64,000 bases of DNA from Micromonospora humi (GTDB taxonomy: Bacteria; Actinomycetota; Actinomycetes; Mycobacteriales; Micromonosporaceae), in NCBI RefSeq assembly GCF_900090105.1, contig NZ_FMDM01000004.1:310001-374000 (forward strand). The letters are read 5' to 3'. Below the pieces are notes generated by a model. It made no database searches and had not been told where the DNA came from. It saw only the letters and a list, made by a program, of their open reading frames with translations. Numbering within the stretch: position 1 is the stretch's first letter; every line of letters starts with the position of its first letter. Made by a program: the position numbers and the translations under genes. Positions 39,117 through 48,212 of the stretch are shown here, piece after piece.

Positions 39117-40580
39117 TCAGTCACCTTCGCTTGCGGACCCGCCCGACTCCGACGCACCCTCACCGGCCCGTCGCGCCGCCTCCGCGGCCGCCGTGCCGGC
39201 CCGCTTGCGCAGCACCCAGCCCTCCACGTTGCGCTGCTGACCCCGGGCCACCGCCATCGCGCCCGCCGGCACGTCCGCGATGATCACCGAACCGGCCGCG
39301 GTGTACGCGCCGTCGCCCACCCGCACCGGCGCCACGAACATGTTGTCCGCCCCGGTGCGCGCGTGACTGCCGATGGTGGTGTGGTGCTTGCGCACCCCGT
39401 CGTAGTTGACGAAGACCGAGGCGGCGCCGATGTTGCTGTGGTCGCCGATCGTCGCGTCCCCCACGTACGACAGGTGCGGCACCTTCGAGCCCTCACCGAT
39501 CGACGCCTTCTTGGTCTCCACGAACGTGCCGACCTTCGCCTTGCGGGCCAGCCGCGACTCCGGCCGCAGGTAGGCGTACGGGCCGACGCTGGCCTGCGGG
39601 CCCACCTCGGCGCCCACCGCGTGGCTGCGCACCACGCTCGCGCCCTCGCCCACCACGGTGTCCACGAGCGTGGTGTCCGGGCCGACCAGGGCACCCGCGC
39701 CGACCGTCGTGGCCCCCTGCAACTGGGTGTTCTGGTCGATCACCGCGTCCCGCTCCACGGTCACCGTCACGTCGATCCAGGTGGTGTGCGGGTCGAGGAG
39801 GCTCACCCCGGTGCGCATCCAGCCCTCGTTGACCCGGTCGCGCAGCAGCCGGCGCAGCCCGGCCAGCTCCACCCGGTCGTTGCAGCCCAGCGTCTCCACG
39901 TGGTCGGCCGCGACGTGCACCGCGACCGGCTCGCCCGCGTCCCGGAGCAGGGCGAAGACGTCCGTCAGGTATTCCTCGCCCTGGTCGTTGTCGGTGGAGA
40001 GCTTGCTCAGCGCCTCCCGCAGCCGGGCCACGTCGAACGCGTAGATGCCGGCGTTGATCTCCCGCAGCGCGCGCTGCTGCGGCGTGGCGTCGCGCTCCTC
40101 GACGATCTGCTCCAGCTGCCCCTGCACGTCCCGCACGATCCGGCCCAGGCCGGTCGGGTCCGGCACCTCGGCGGCCAGCACGGTCGCCGCCGCGGCGGCA
40201 CCCTCGTGCGCCTCGACGAGAGCCGCGACCGTCTCCGGGCGCAGCAGCGGCACGTCGCCGTTGATCACCACGACCGTGCCGGTGGCGTCCGGCGCGGCGT
40301 CCAGCGCGATGCGGACCGCGTGCCCGGTGCCGAGCTGGCGCTCCTGGAGGACCGGCGTGGCCGCCGGGGCCACCTCGGTCAGGTGCGCCCGGACCTGGTC
40401 GGCACCGTGGCCGACCACGACCACGGTGCGGTCCGCGCCCAACGGCTCGGCGGCGACCAGGACGTGACCGAGCAGGGTACGGCCGAGCAGTGGGTGCAGC
40501 ACCTTGGGCAGGGACGACTTCATCCGCTTGCCCTCACCGGCGGCGAGCACGACAACGGTGCGGAGGTGGGGCTGGGACAC
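39117..40580 (-). CDS. glmU: Bifunctional GlmU uridyltransferase/acetyltransferase
   Basis: Makes UDP-N-acetylglucosamine for peptidoglycan. The N-terminal half (to about residue 240) has VVVLAAGEGKRMKSSLPKVL, the nucleotide-binding signature, and GTVVVINGDVPLLRPETV; the C-terminal half is a left-handed beta-helix of hexapeptides with VETKKASIGEGSKVPHLSYV and GVRKHHTTIGSHARTGADNM, the acetyl-CoA/acetyltransferase region. The tail after residue 460 is Ala/Ser-rich. GTG at 40580 has GGGAG seven bases upstream. Length 487 is normal for actinobacteria. Confidence 0.97.
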   Translation of the reverse strand: MSQPHLRTVVVLAAGEGKRMKSSLPKVLHPLLGRTLLGHVLVAAEPLGADRTVVVVGHGADQVRAHLTEVAPAATPVLQERQLGTGHAVRIALDAAPDATGTVVVINGDVPLLRPETVAALVEAHEGAAAAATVLAAEVPDPTGLGRIVRDVQGQLEQIVEERDATPQQRALREINAGIYAFDVARLREALSKLSTDNDQGEEYLTDVFALLRDAGEPVAVHVAADHVETLGCNDRVELAGLRRLLRDRVNEGWMRTGVSLLDPHTTWIDVTVTVERDAVIDQNTQLQGATTVGAGALVGPDTTLVDTVVGEGASVVRSHAVGAEVGPQASVGPYAYLRPESRLARKAKVGTFVETKKASIGEGSKVPHLSYVGDATIGDHSNIGAASVFVNYDGVRKHHTTIGSHARTGADNMFVAPVRVGDGAYTAAGSVIIADVPAGAMAVARGQQRNVEGWVLRKRAGTAAAEAARRAGEGASESGGSASEGD

Positions 40581-40653
40581 GACGTGGCTCCCGTCGGGAC
40601 GGCGACAGTCTCGCGGTCATGCTAACCACGCGACGGAGGGCAAAGAGCAGAAG

Positions 40654-40724
40654 CTCCCGGGAGAGGATTCGAACCCCTATAATCAGGACCAAAACCTGAC
40701 GTCCTGCCATTAGACGACCCGGGA
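40654..40724 (-). tRNA. tRNA-Gln (anticodon TTG)
   Basis: The complement folds as a 71-base cloverleaf: acceptor TCCCGGG pairs with CCCGGGA, the D-arm contains CTAATGGCAG, the anticodon stem CAGG/CCTG encloses TTTTGGT giving anticodon TTG (Gln), and the T-arm contains GGTTCGAATCC. CCA is not encoded. Upstream, TTGAGC (complement of 40752-40757) and TTTAGA (complement of 40728-40733) are spaced by 18 bases and form a likely promoter ending three bases before the mature tRNA. Confidence 0.95.
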
Positions 40725-40771
40725 TGGTCTAAAACGGGCAAAGAGGATCCCGCTCAACGGCTGCCTACACC

Positions 40772-41509
40772 TTACCGGTCGAGAGGTGGATCTTCATCGC
40801 TCATTCCCTTCATGATCCCCTCGATCCGCCAGTAGAGCCGACTCCCGCCGACGACATGCACGGTCAGGCAACCGCGATAGTCGCTGCCGACGTTCTTGCG
40901 CGTGGTCGCCGGTCGATGCCTCTTGATGGTGGTGCGCTGGAAGTGATCCGCCGGCACACCCACCCGATCCGCCCACCACCGGACCGCGGCGTCGGCGTCG
41001 GCCGTCTCGTGAATGCTGACCCGGAAGCGCCGACCCTCGGGCGCCACCTCGACGGCGTCCAGAAAACGCAGGAAGAGCCGGACCAGCATCGGGTCACTGT
41101 TGACGAACTTGATCCGGCAGTCGTTCGGACGCCACGGCTTGGCCTTCCCGCCCTCGCACCAGTAGATCGCCGCCCCGATCAGCAGCAGCTCGCGGGACCC
41201 CAGCCGCCGCACCCATGCGGCCGCCGCCGCAACCTCGTCGGCCCGGGCCGCGTCCCGGGCCGCTCGGTGCGCGGCCCACTGGGCGTCCGAACGGGCCTGC
41301 TGGGCGATCCGACGTCGCCGTAGCACCAGCGCCGGATCAAGCGGCAGGTGCCGGGTCCAGAGGTAGGCCGTCGACGTGGAGATCCTCAGCCGCGCGGCGA
41401 TCTCGCCCACCGGACAACCGGAGCGCCGCAGCGCGAGCGCCCGGGCATGCAACTCGGGCTTCCGCCCGCGATAGACGGGCGTGTTCGCCGGAGTGTCGTC
41501 GACAGCCAC
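40772..41509 (-). CDS. Helix-turn-helix protein with LAGLIDADG-like domain
   Basis: A 245-residue protein. Residues about 15-55 (ELHARALALRRSGCPVGEIA, then ARLRISTSTAYLW) form a resolvase-like helix-turn-helix. A basic Ala/Arg helix follows, then RELLLIGAAIYWCEGGKAKP, RIKFVNSDPMLVRLFLRFL and ADHFQRTTIKRHRP. This pattern resembles the LAGLIDADG homing-endonuclease fold found, without cutting activity, in regulators such as WhiA; that comparison is from memory. GTG at 41509 is six bases after TATTTT, suggesting a leaderless message. It is next to tRNA-Gln and divergent from a TetR gene. Regulator or nuclease cannot be decided from sequence. Confidence 0.75.
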   Translation of the reverse strand: MAVDDTPANTPVYRGRKPELHARALALRRSGCPVGEIAARLRISTSTAYLWTRHLPLDPALVLRRRRIAQQARSDAQWAAHRAARDAARADEVAAAAAWVRRLGSRELLLIGAAIYWCEGGKAKPWRPNDCRIKFVNSDPMLVRLFLRFLDAVEVAPEGRRFRVSIHETADADAAVRWWADRVGVPADHFQRTTIKRHRPATTRKNVGSDYRGCLTVHVVGGSRLYWRIEGIMKGMSDEDPPLDR

Positions 41510-41590
41510 GCGACCAAAATAGAACAGGTGTACGACAACAGGTGGACCGGTCGGCTCCCGTCCACCGGGCCTGGCAGGATGGGGCGGGTG
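41507..41590. promoter_or_regulatory. Divergent promoter region with AACAGGTG direct repeats
   Basis: AACAGGTG occurs at 41523-41530 and 41537-41544, a 14-base period, between the HTH/LAGLIDADG-like gene and the TetR gene. TATTTT (complement of 41516-41521) is the -10 of the minus-strand gene. CAGGAT at 41575-41580 lies seven bases before the tetR GTG. The repeats would sit near the -35 of the minus-strand promoter. Confidence 0.45.
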
Positions 41591-42253
41591 ACCGATGTTC
41601 CCGGCAGCGACCGCGCTCGCCGGCGGGCCGTCCCGGCAGCCAAGCCCTCCCGGGTCCGGATGTCCGCGACGCAGCGACGCGAGCAGTTGATCTCGATCGC
41701 TCGGCAGATCTTCGCCGAGCGCGGGTTCGACGCCACCTCGGTCGAGGAGATCGCGGCGCGGGCGAAGGTGTCCAAGCCGGTGGTCTACGAGCACTTCGGC
41801 GGCAAGGAGGGGCTCTACGCGGTGGTGGTGGACCGGGAGGTCCGCTCGCTGCTGGACCGGATCACCACGGCGTTGACCGCCGGTCACCCCCGGGAGTTGT
41901 TGGAACAGGCCGCGCTGACGTTGCTGACCTACATCGAGGAGGAGACCAGCGGGTTCCGGGTGCTGGTCCGGGAGTCGCCGTTGATGTCGGCGACCGGCAA
42001 CTTCAGCAGCGTGATGAACGACGTCGCACACCAGGTGGAGCACATCCTGGGCGCGGAGTTCCACAGCCGGGGGTACGACCCGAAGCTGGCGGAGCTCTAC
42101 TCGCAGGCGCTGGTGGGCATGGTGGCGTTGACCGGGCGCTGGTGGCTGGAGGTCCGCAAGCCGCGCAAGGAGGCGGTGGCGGCGCACCTGGTGAACCTGG
42201 CCTGGAACGGCCTGTCCCACCTGGAGTCGAAGCCGGGCCCGATCAGCGGTTAG
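41588..42253 (+). CDS. TetR-family transcriptional regulator
   Basis: Regulator of 221 residues. A basic N-terminal extension (about 25 residues) precedes RREQLISIARQIFAERGFDA and the helix-turn-helix SVEEIAARAKVSKPVVYEHF. The all-helical C-terminal domain includes ESPLMSATGNFSSVMNDVAH and MVALTGRWWLEVRKPRKEAV. GTG at 41588 is used. It converges with the first DUF4383 gene, their coding ends overlapping by 11 bases. Target genes are unknown; the extended N-terminus and constant-looking core resemble conserved actinobacterial lipid-metabolism or housekeeping TetR proteins. Confidence 0.9.
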   Translation: MTDVPGSDRARRRAVPAAKPSRVRMSATQRREQLISIARQIFAERGFDATSVEEIAARAKVSKPVVYEHFGGKEGLYAVVVDREVRSLLDRITTALTAGHPRELLEQAALTLLTYIEEETSGFRVLVRESPLMSATGNFSSVMNDVAHQVEHILGAEFHSRGYDPKLAELYSQALVGMVALTGRWWLEVRKPRKEAVAAHLVNLAWNGLSHLESKPGPISG

Positions 42254-42719
42254 GCCCCTCGGCGACCGGGTGGTAGCGGCGCCGGCGCTCCTCCTCGGCG
42301 TGCTCGGGCGGGCCCACCTTGTCGTAGAGGCCGGTGGCGAGCAGGATCAGCCCGAACAGCATCGACACGATGACGGTGGACATCGAGAAGTTCAGGAAGT
42401 TCGCCGAGGTCTGCAGCACCGACATCATCAGGATGCCGGTGACCAGGAAGACCGCGCCGGCGGTGAGGTTCATGTAGTGCCCGAGGTTGTCGCGGCGGGA
42501 CGCGCCGAGCATGAGCACCGCGCCGAAGACCACCGAGACCAGCGAGAAGGCCAGGTTGGTGCGCAGCCCGAGGGCCCAGTTGGCGTCCCGGCCGAACAGC
42601 CCGTCACCCCAGGTCTGGAACACGCCCCAGACGCCGAAGACCAGGATGTAGAGGCCGATGAGCCCGGACAGCACCCGGTAGAGCGGTCGCGCGGGGTGGT
42701 TCACCGGGAAGTGCGCCAT
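42243..42719 (-). CDS. DUF4383 membrane protein (copy 2)
   Basis: A 158-residue protein with four predicted helices. The N-terminus MAHFPVNHPARPLYRVLSGL and the GLYILVFGVWGVFQTWG segment are diagnostic of DUF4383, a family of unknown function common in actinobacteria. A charged tail rich in Glu and Arg is cytoplasmic. It is a tandem paralogue of the next gene upstream, sharing the same opening and helix layout. A 15-base-pair hairpin separates the two genes. Confidence 0.85.
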   Translation of the reverse strand: MAHFPVNHPARPLYRVLSGLIGLYILVFGVWGVFQTWGDGLFGRDANWALGLRTNLAFSLVSVVFGAVLMLGASRRDNLGHYMNLTAGAVFLVTGILMMSVLQTSANFLNFSMSTVIVSMLFGLILLATGLYDKVGPPEHAEEERRRRYHPVAEGPNR

Positions 42720-42789
42720 GGTGCCCTCCAGTCGCCTGACTGATTCGGGGCAATTGTCGCCTGAGCCGCCCGCCTCCGTCCGGAAAACG

Positions 42790-42822
42790 CCGACGGCCCG
42801 GCGCGTCGCGCCGGGCCGTCGG
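42790..42822 (-). terminator. Perfect 15-bp hairpin terminator
   Basis: CCGACGGCCCGGCGC (42790-42804) and GCGCCGGGCCGTCGG (42808-42822) pair exactly over a GTC loop, 11 bases beyond the stop of the upstream DUF4383 gene. It should end or reduce transcription between the paralogues. Confidence 0.85.
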
Positions 42823-42833
42823 GGCGGAACGGA

Positions 42834-43289
42834 TCAGAGCACCAGCCGGGCCTTCTGCCAGGCCTCGTGCTCGTCGTCGGTGCCGACCTTGCCGTACATG
42901 CCGACCACCAGGAGCACCAGCGACAGGGTGAGGACCACGACCACCGTCATGATCGAGAAGTTGAGCACGTTGGCGTCCGTCTGGAGGAACGCCAGCGCGG
43001 CCAGGCCGACGACCATCAGGGAGTAGGCCATCCACTGGTTGATCACCACGTCGAGGTTGCGGCCGATCACGGTGCCGGCCAGGATCACGACGCCGATCAG
43101 CACGGACAGGAGCGAGAAGCCCATGTTGGTGCCCTGGCCGAGAGCCTTGGTGTCGTCCTGGGCGAAGAAGTCGCCGCCGGCGGCGGCGATGACACCGAGC
43201 GCACCGAAGACGACGAAGTAAAGACCGACCAGCCCGCCGATCGCCCGGAAGATCGGCCGCGCGGGGTGGTTGACGGGGGTGTGGGCCAT
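42834..43289 (-). CDS. DUF4383 membrane protein (copy 1)
   Basis: A 151-residue four-helix protein opening MAHTPVNHPARPIFRAIGGL, paralogous to the gene just downstream. The third and fourth helices (WMAYSLMVVGLAALAFL and SIMTVVVVLTLSLVLLVVGM) align in position with the partner, but the loop sequences have diverged, so the duplication is old. ATG at 43289. Function unknown; the twin arrangement suggests they may assemble together. Confidence 0.85.
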   Translation of the reverse strand: MAHTPVNHPARPIFRAIGGLVGLYFVVFGALGVIAAAGGDFFAQDDTKALGQGTNMGFSLLSVLIGVVILAGTVIGRNLDVVINQWMAYSLMVVGLAALAFLQTDANVLNFSIMTVVVVLTLSLVLLVVGMYGKVGTDDEHEAWQKARLVL

Positions 43290-43374
43290 CTCTGCGTCTC
43301 CAAGACCGTTCGGATGAGGGTTCCACCGCAGATTGTCCCGTACGCCGGTCAGTGACGCCGCACACCCCCACTCC

Positions 43375-45174
<1,800 letters not shown>

Positions 45175-45188
45175 GGACCCACCTTTCA

Positions 45189-45225
45189 TGACTCAGGCGC
45201 CCCGGGGGCCGGGACGCCTGAGTCA
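45189..45225 (-). terminator. Hairpin terminator after ispE
   Basis: TGACTCAGGCG (45189-45199) pairs with CGCCTGAGTCA (45215-45225) around a C/G-rich inner stem. It starts 14 bases past the ispE stop and precedes the ABC-F gene, which argues that the latter is translated from the GTG at 45174. Confidence 0.8.
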
Positions 45226-45238
45226 AGGGTACGGGTCG

Positions 45239-46192
45239 TCAGACGATGCGGGCGCCGTGCACCGGGCCGTGCGCGACCCGGGCCTCCCGGCACACCCCGG
45301 CGGCGGTCAACTCGTCGGCGATCCGCCCGGCGTCGGCGGCGTCGGCGGCGAGGAACACGCAGGTGGGCCCGGAGCCGGAGACGAGGCCGGCGAGCGCGCC
45401 GGCGGCCTCACCGGCCTTGAGCGTGCCGGCCAGCGCCGGGCGCATGGTCAGCGCGGCGTCCTGGAGGTCGTTGCCGAGCGTGGCGGCGAGCACCCTCGGG
45501 TCCCGCTGGCGTAGTGCGCCGAGCAGCGCGTCGGTGCTGCCCAGCGGCGGGCCGGCGGCCCCGGTCTCGCGCAGCCGGTCCAGCTCGCGGTAGGCGGCCG
45601 GGGTGGAGAGGCCGCCGTCGGCGATGGCCACCACCCAGTGCCAGGAGGTGGGGCGGGCCAGCACCGGGCTGACCGTCTCGCCCCGGCCGGTGCCGAGCGC
45701 GGTGCCGCCGTGGATCAGGAACGGCACGTCGGAGCCGAGGTCGGCGGCGATGCCGGCCAGTTCGTCGCGGGACAGGCCGGTGCCCCAGAGCGCGTCGCAG
45801 GCGACCAGCGCGGCCGCCGCGTCGGCGCTGCCGCCGGCCAGCCCGCCGGCGAGCGGGATGTGCTTGCGCAGGTGCAGCCGGGCGTGCGGGGCGACACCGG
45901 CGTAGCCGGCGAGGGCGTGCGCGGCGCGCAGGACCAGGTTGGTGTCGTCGAGGGCCAGCTCGCCGGCGCCCTCGCCCTCCATGGTCAGGGTGAGCGTGTC
46001 GCCGCGGCGGGCGGTCAGCTCGTCGTAGATGGAGATCGCGTGGTAGACGGTGTTCAGCTCGTGGTAGCCGTCGCGGCGCAGCGGCCCCACCCCGAGGTGC
46101 AGGTTGACCTTGGCCGGCACCCGCACCTTGACCGGGCCGCTGGCCCCGCGCCGCTGCCCGTCCTCGTCCTCCGGTCGCCAGGCCTCGGTCAC
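45239..46192 (-). CDS. ispE: 4-diphosphocytidyl-2-C-methyl-D-erythritol kinase
   Basis: GHMP kinase of the non-mevalonate isoprenoid pathway, 317 residues. VRVPAKVNLHLGVGPLRRDG with the catalytic Lys/Asn-Leu pattern, IPLAGGLAGGSADAAAALVA as the ATP-binding loop and GLVSGSGPTCVFLA as the third motif are clear. A GTG start at 46192 adds a short acidic leader (MTEAWRPEDEDGQRRG) before the family core. It follows ksgA by 84 bases in the conserved ksgA-ispE order. Confidence 0.96.
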   Translation of the reverse strand: MTEAWRPEDEDGQRRGASGPVKVRVPAKVNLHLGVGPLRRDGYHELNTVYHAISIYDELTARRGDTLTLTMEGEGAGELALDDTNLVLRAAHALAGYAGVAPHARLHLRKHIPLAGGLAGGSADAAAALVACDALWGTGLSRDELAGIAADLGSDVPFLIHGGTALGTGRGETVSPVLARPTSWHWVVAIADGGLSTPAAYRELDRLRETGAAGPPLGSTDALLGALRQRDPRVLAATLGNDLQDAALTMRPALAGTLKAGEAAGALAGLVSGSGPTCVFLAADAADAGRIADELTAAGVCREARVAHGPVHGARIV

Positions 46193-46276
46193 CGGGGGAG
46201 CTCCCGTGGACGCAGGCGGATGTCGAACGGCTTCTGCACGGTCAGCTCCTCGGCGGGGTCGGGCAACGGCGCCAGC

Positions 46277-47146
46277 CTACTGGGCGGCGGCGGGGCCGTC
46301 CGGGGCCGACGCGGCGATGGCGGCGAACTGCTCGACGGTGAGTGACTCGCCGCGTGCGCCCGGGTCCACACCGGCGGCGGTGAGCGCGGCGGCGGCCCGG
46401 TCCGCGCCGCCGGCCCAACCGGCGAGGGCGGCGCGGAGCGTCTTGCGGCGCTGGGCGAACGCGGCGTCGACGACCGCGAAGACCGCCGTACGGGGTACGT
46501 CGGGGCGGGGCGGCTCGCGGCGGGTGAACGCGACCAGCCCGGAGTCGACGTTCGGCACCGGCCAGAAGACGTTCGGTGGGACCTTGCCGGCGGCCCGGGA
46601 GCGGGCGTACCAGGCGAGTTTGACCGAGGGGATGCCGTACACCTTGGAGCCGGGACCGGCGACGAGCCGGTCGGCGACCTCCTTCTGCACCATCACCAGG
46701 CCGTGTCGCAGGGTGGGCAGCTCGGCGAGCAGGTGCAGCACCACCGGCACGGCGACGTTGTAGGGCAGGTTCGCCACCAGCGCGGTGGGCGCCGGGTCGG
46801 CCAGGTCGGCGGCGGTGACCCGCAGCGCGTCGGCGGGGTGGACGGTGAGCCGGGCGGCGTCCGGGCCGGCGAACCGCTCGGCGGTCCCCGGCAGCGCGGC
46901 GGCGAGCGCCGGGTCGAGTTCCACGGCGTGCACGTGCGCGGCGACCGGCAGCAGGGCCAGGGTGAGCGAGCCCAGGCCGGGGCCGACCTCCAGCGCCACG
47001 TCGTCCGGGGCGAGGCCGGCGGCGGTGACGATCCGGCGCACCGTGTTCGGGTCGTGCACGAAGTTCTGGCCGAGCTTCTTGGTCGGCGTGACGCCGAGCC
47101 GCGCGGCGAGTTCCCGGATCTCCGCCGGGCCGAGGAGTCCGGTCAC
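46277..47146 (-). CDS. ksgA: 16S rRNA (adenine1518/1519-N6) dimethyltransferase
   Basis: Dimethylates two adjacent adenines near the 3' end of 16S rRNA. The 289 residues include [19 protein letters not shown], the SAM-binding [20 protein letters not shown], and the catalytic [19 protein letters not shown] (NLPYN). [13 protein letters not shown] and [13 protein letters not shown] are further family blocks. Loss of KsgA confers kasugamycin resistance. It lies between tatD and ispE; the intervening rpfB found in mycobacteria is absent. Confidence 0.97.
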   Translation of the reverse strand: MTGLLGPAEIRELAARLGVTPTKKLGQNFVHDPNTVRRIVTAAGLAPDDVALEVGPGLGSLTLALLPVAAHVHAVELDPALAAALPGTAERFAGPDAARLTVHPADALRVTAADLADPAPTALVANLPYNVAVPVVLHLLAELPTLRHGLVMVQKEVADRLVAGPGSKVYGIPSVKLAWYARSRAAGKVPPNVFWPVPNVDSGLVAFTRREPPRPDVPRTAVFAVVDAAFAQRRKTLRAALAGWAGGADRAAAALTAAGVDPGARGESLTVEQFAAIAASAPDGPAAAQ

Positions 47147-47180
47147 GCCCCGTAGCGTAAGCGCCCCCGCCTCGGTGAAA

Positions 47181-47235
47181 GGAGGGGCCCCTTCTTAACG
47201 CCTGGAGTTGTGCCGGGGGCCCTGCTTAACGCCAC
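47181..47235. repeat. Two direct GGGGCCC half-elements at the tatD/ksgA junction
   Basis: GGGGCCCCTTCTTAACGCC and, about 40 bases on, GGGGGCCCTGCTTAACGCC occur in the same orientation. They match the left halves of the palindromes near 33.1 and 53.2 kb, but here they do not form the usual hairpin. The TTA in the second copy is the tatD stop codon (TAA on the minus strand). Confidence 0.75.
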
Positions 47236-48119
47236 GGGCCGAACGCGCGCTCACTGTTGGTGGAGATGGCGGCGCACAACTCGTCCAGGTCGACGCCGGT
47301 GGTCTCGGCGAGGAAGCGGACGGTGAGCGGGATCAGGTACGACGCGTTCGGCCGCCCCCGGTGCGGCATCGGCGTCAGGTAGGGCGCGTCGGTCTCCACC
47401 AGCATCTGCTCGGGCGGGGTGACGGCGGCGGCCTCGCGCAGCGCGGCGGCGCTGCCGAAGGTGACCGTGCCGGCGAAGCTCAGCAGGTGCCCCCGGCGGA
47501 CGCACTCGCGGGCGAAGTCGGCGTCGCCGGAGAAGCAGTGCATCACCACCGTGTCCGGCGCGCCCTCGTCGTCGAGGATCCGCAGCACGTCGGCGTGGGC
47601 GTCCCGGTCGTGGATGACCAGCGCCTTGCCGTACCGCTTGGCGACGGCGACGTGGGCCCGGAAGCTCTCCTCCTGCGCGGCCCGCCCGTCGGCGCCGGTA
47701 CGGAAGAAGTCCATGCCGGTCTCGCCGACGCCGCGGACCCGGTCCCGCCCGGCGAGCGCCTCGATCTCGCGCAGCGCCTCGTCCAGGTCCGCCAGCCGGG
47801 GCGCCTCGTTGGGGTGCAGCGCCACGGTGGCCAGCACCGCCGGGTGCCGGTCGGCGACGTCGGCGCCCCAGCGGGACGACTCGACGTCCACGCCGACCTG
47901 GACGAGCCGGTCCACGCCGACCCCGGCGGCGACGGTGATCGCGGCGGCCACCGGGTCGCCGTCGCCGGTGCCGCCCGGTGGCGTGCCGTACTCGCCGACG
48001 GTGATGTCGAGGTGGGTGTGGCTGTCCGCCACGGGCGCCGGCAGCGGCTCCGGCGGAGGGGGGAACTCGCCGGCCCGGCGGGCGGCACGCTGCTTGCGGG
48101 TCTCGGTCTGCTCGGTCAT
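47226..48119 (-). CDS. tatD: TatD-family metal-dependent hydrolase
   Basis: TIM-barrel DNase/amidohydrolase-type enzyme of 297 residues. ADSHTHLDITVGEYG supplies the first HxH metal motif, VALHPNEAPRL and GVGETGMDFFRT the second region, LVIHDRDAHADVL and VMHCFSGDADFARECVRRG further metal residues, and VETDAPYLTP the conserved Asp. Role in DNA repair or tRNA-end processing is inferred from the family. ATG at 48119 is used; one 12 bases upstream is possible. The stop codon lies within a GGGGCCCC-type repeat. It precedes ksgA and ispE. Confidence 0.93.
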   Translation of the reverse strand: MTEQTETRKQRAARRAGEFPPPPEPLPAPVADSHTHLDITVGEYGTPPGGTGDGDPVAAAITVAAGVGVDRLVQVGVDVESSRWGADVADRHPAVLATVALHPNEAPRLADLDEALREIEALAGRDRVRGVGETGMDFFRTGADGRAAQEESFRAHVAVAKRYGKALVIHDRDAHADVLRILDDEGAPDTVVMHCFSGDADFARECVRRGHLLSFAGTVTFGSAAALREAAAVTPPEQMLVETDAPYLTPMPHRGRPNASYLIPLTVRFLAETTGVDLDELCAAISTNSERAFGPWR

Positions 48120-48212
48120 CGCGGCCAGCATCACACACCGGCCGGCGGCCACGTTCCCGGACCGCCATCGTCCGTTCACACGCCCCACATCTGGCCGGCT
48201 TAGCGTCCCGGG

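Noticed and set aside
40654-40771. Integration (attachment) site at tRNA-Gln
   Set aside because: No duplicated tRNA 3' end, integrase gene or change in composition is visible on either side.
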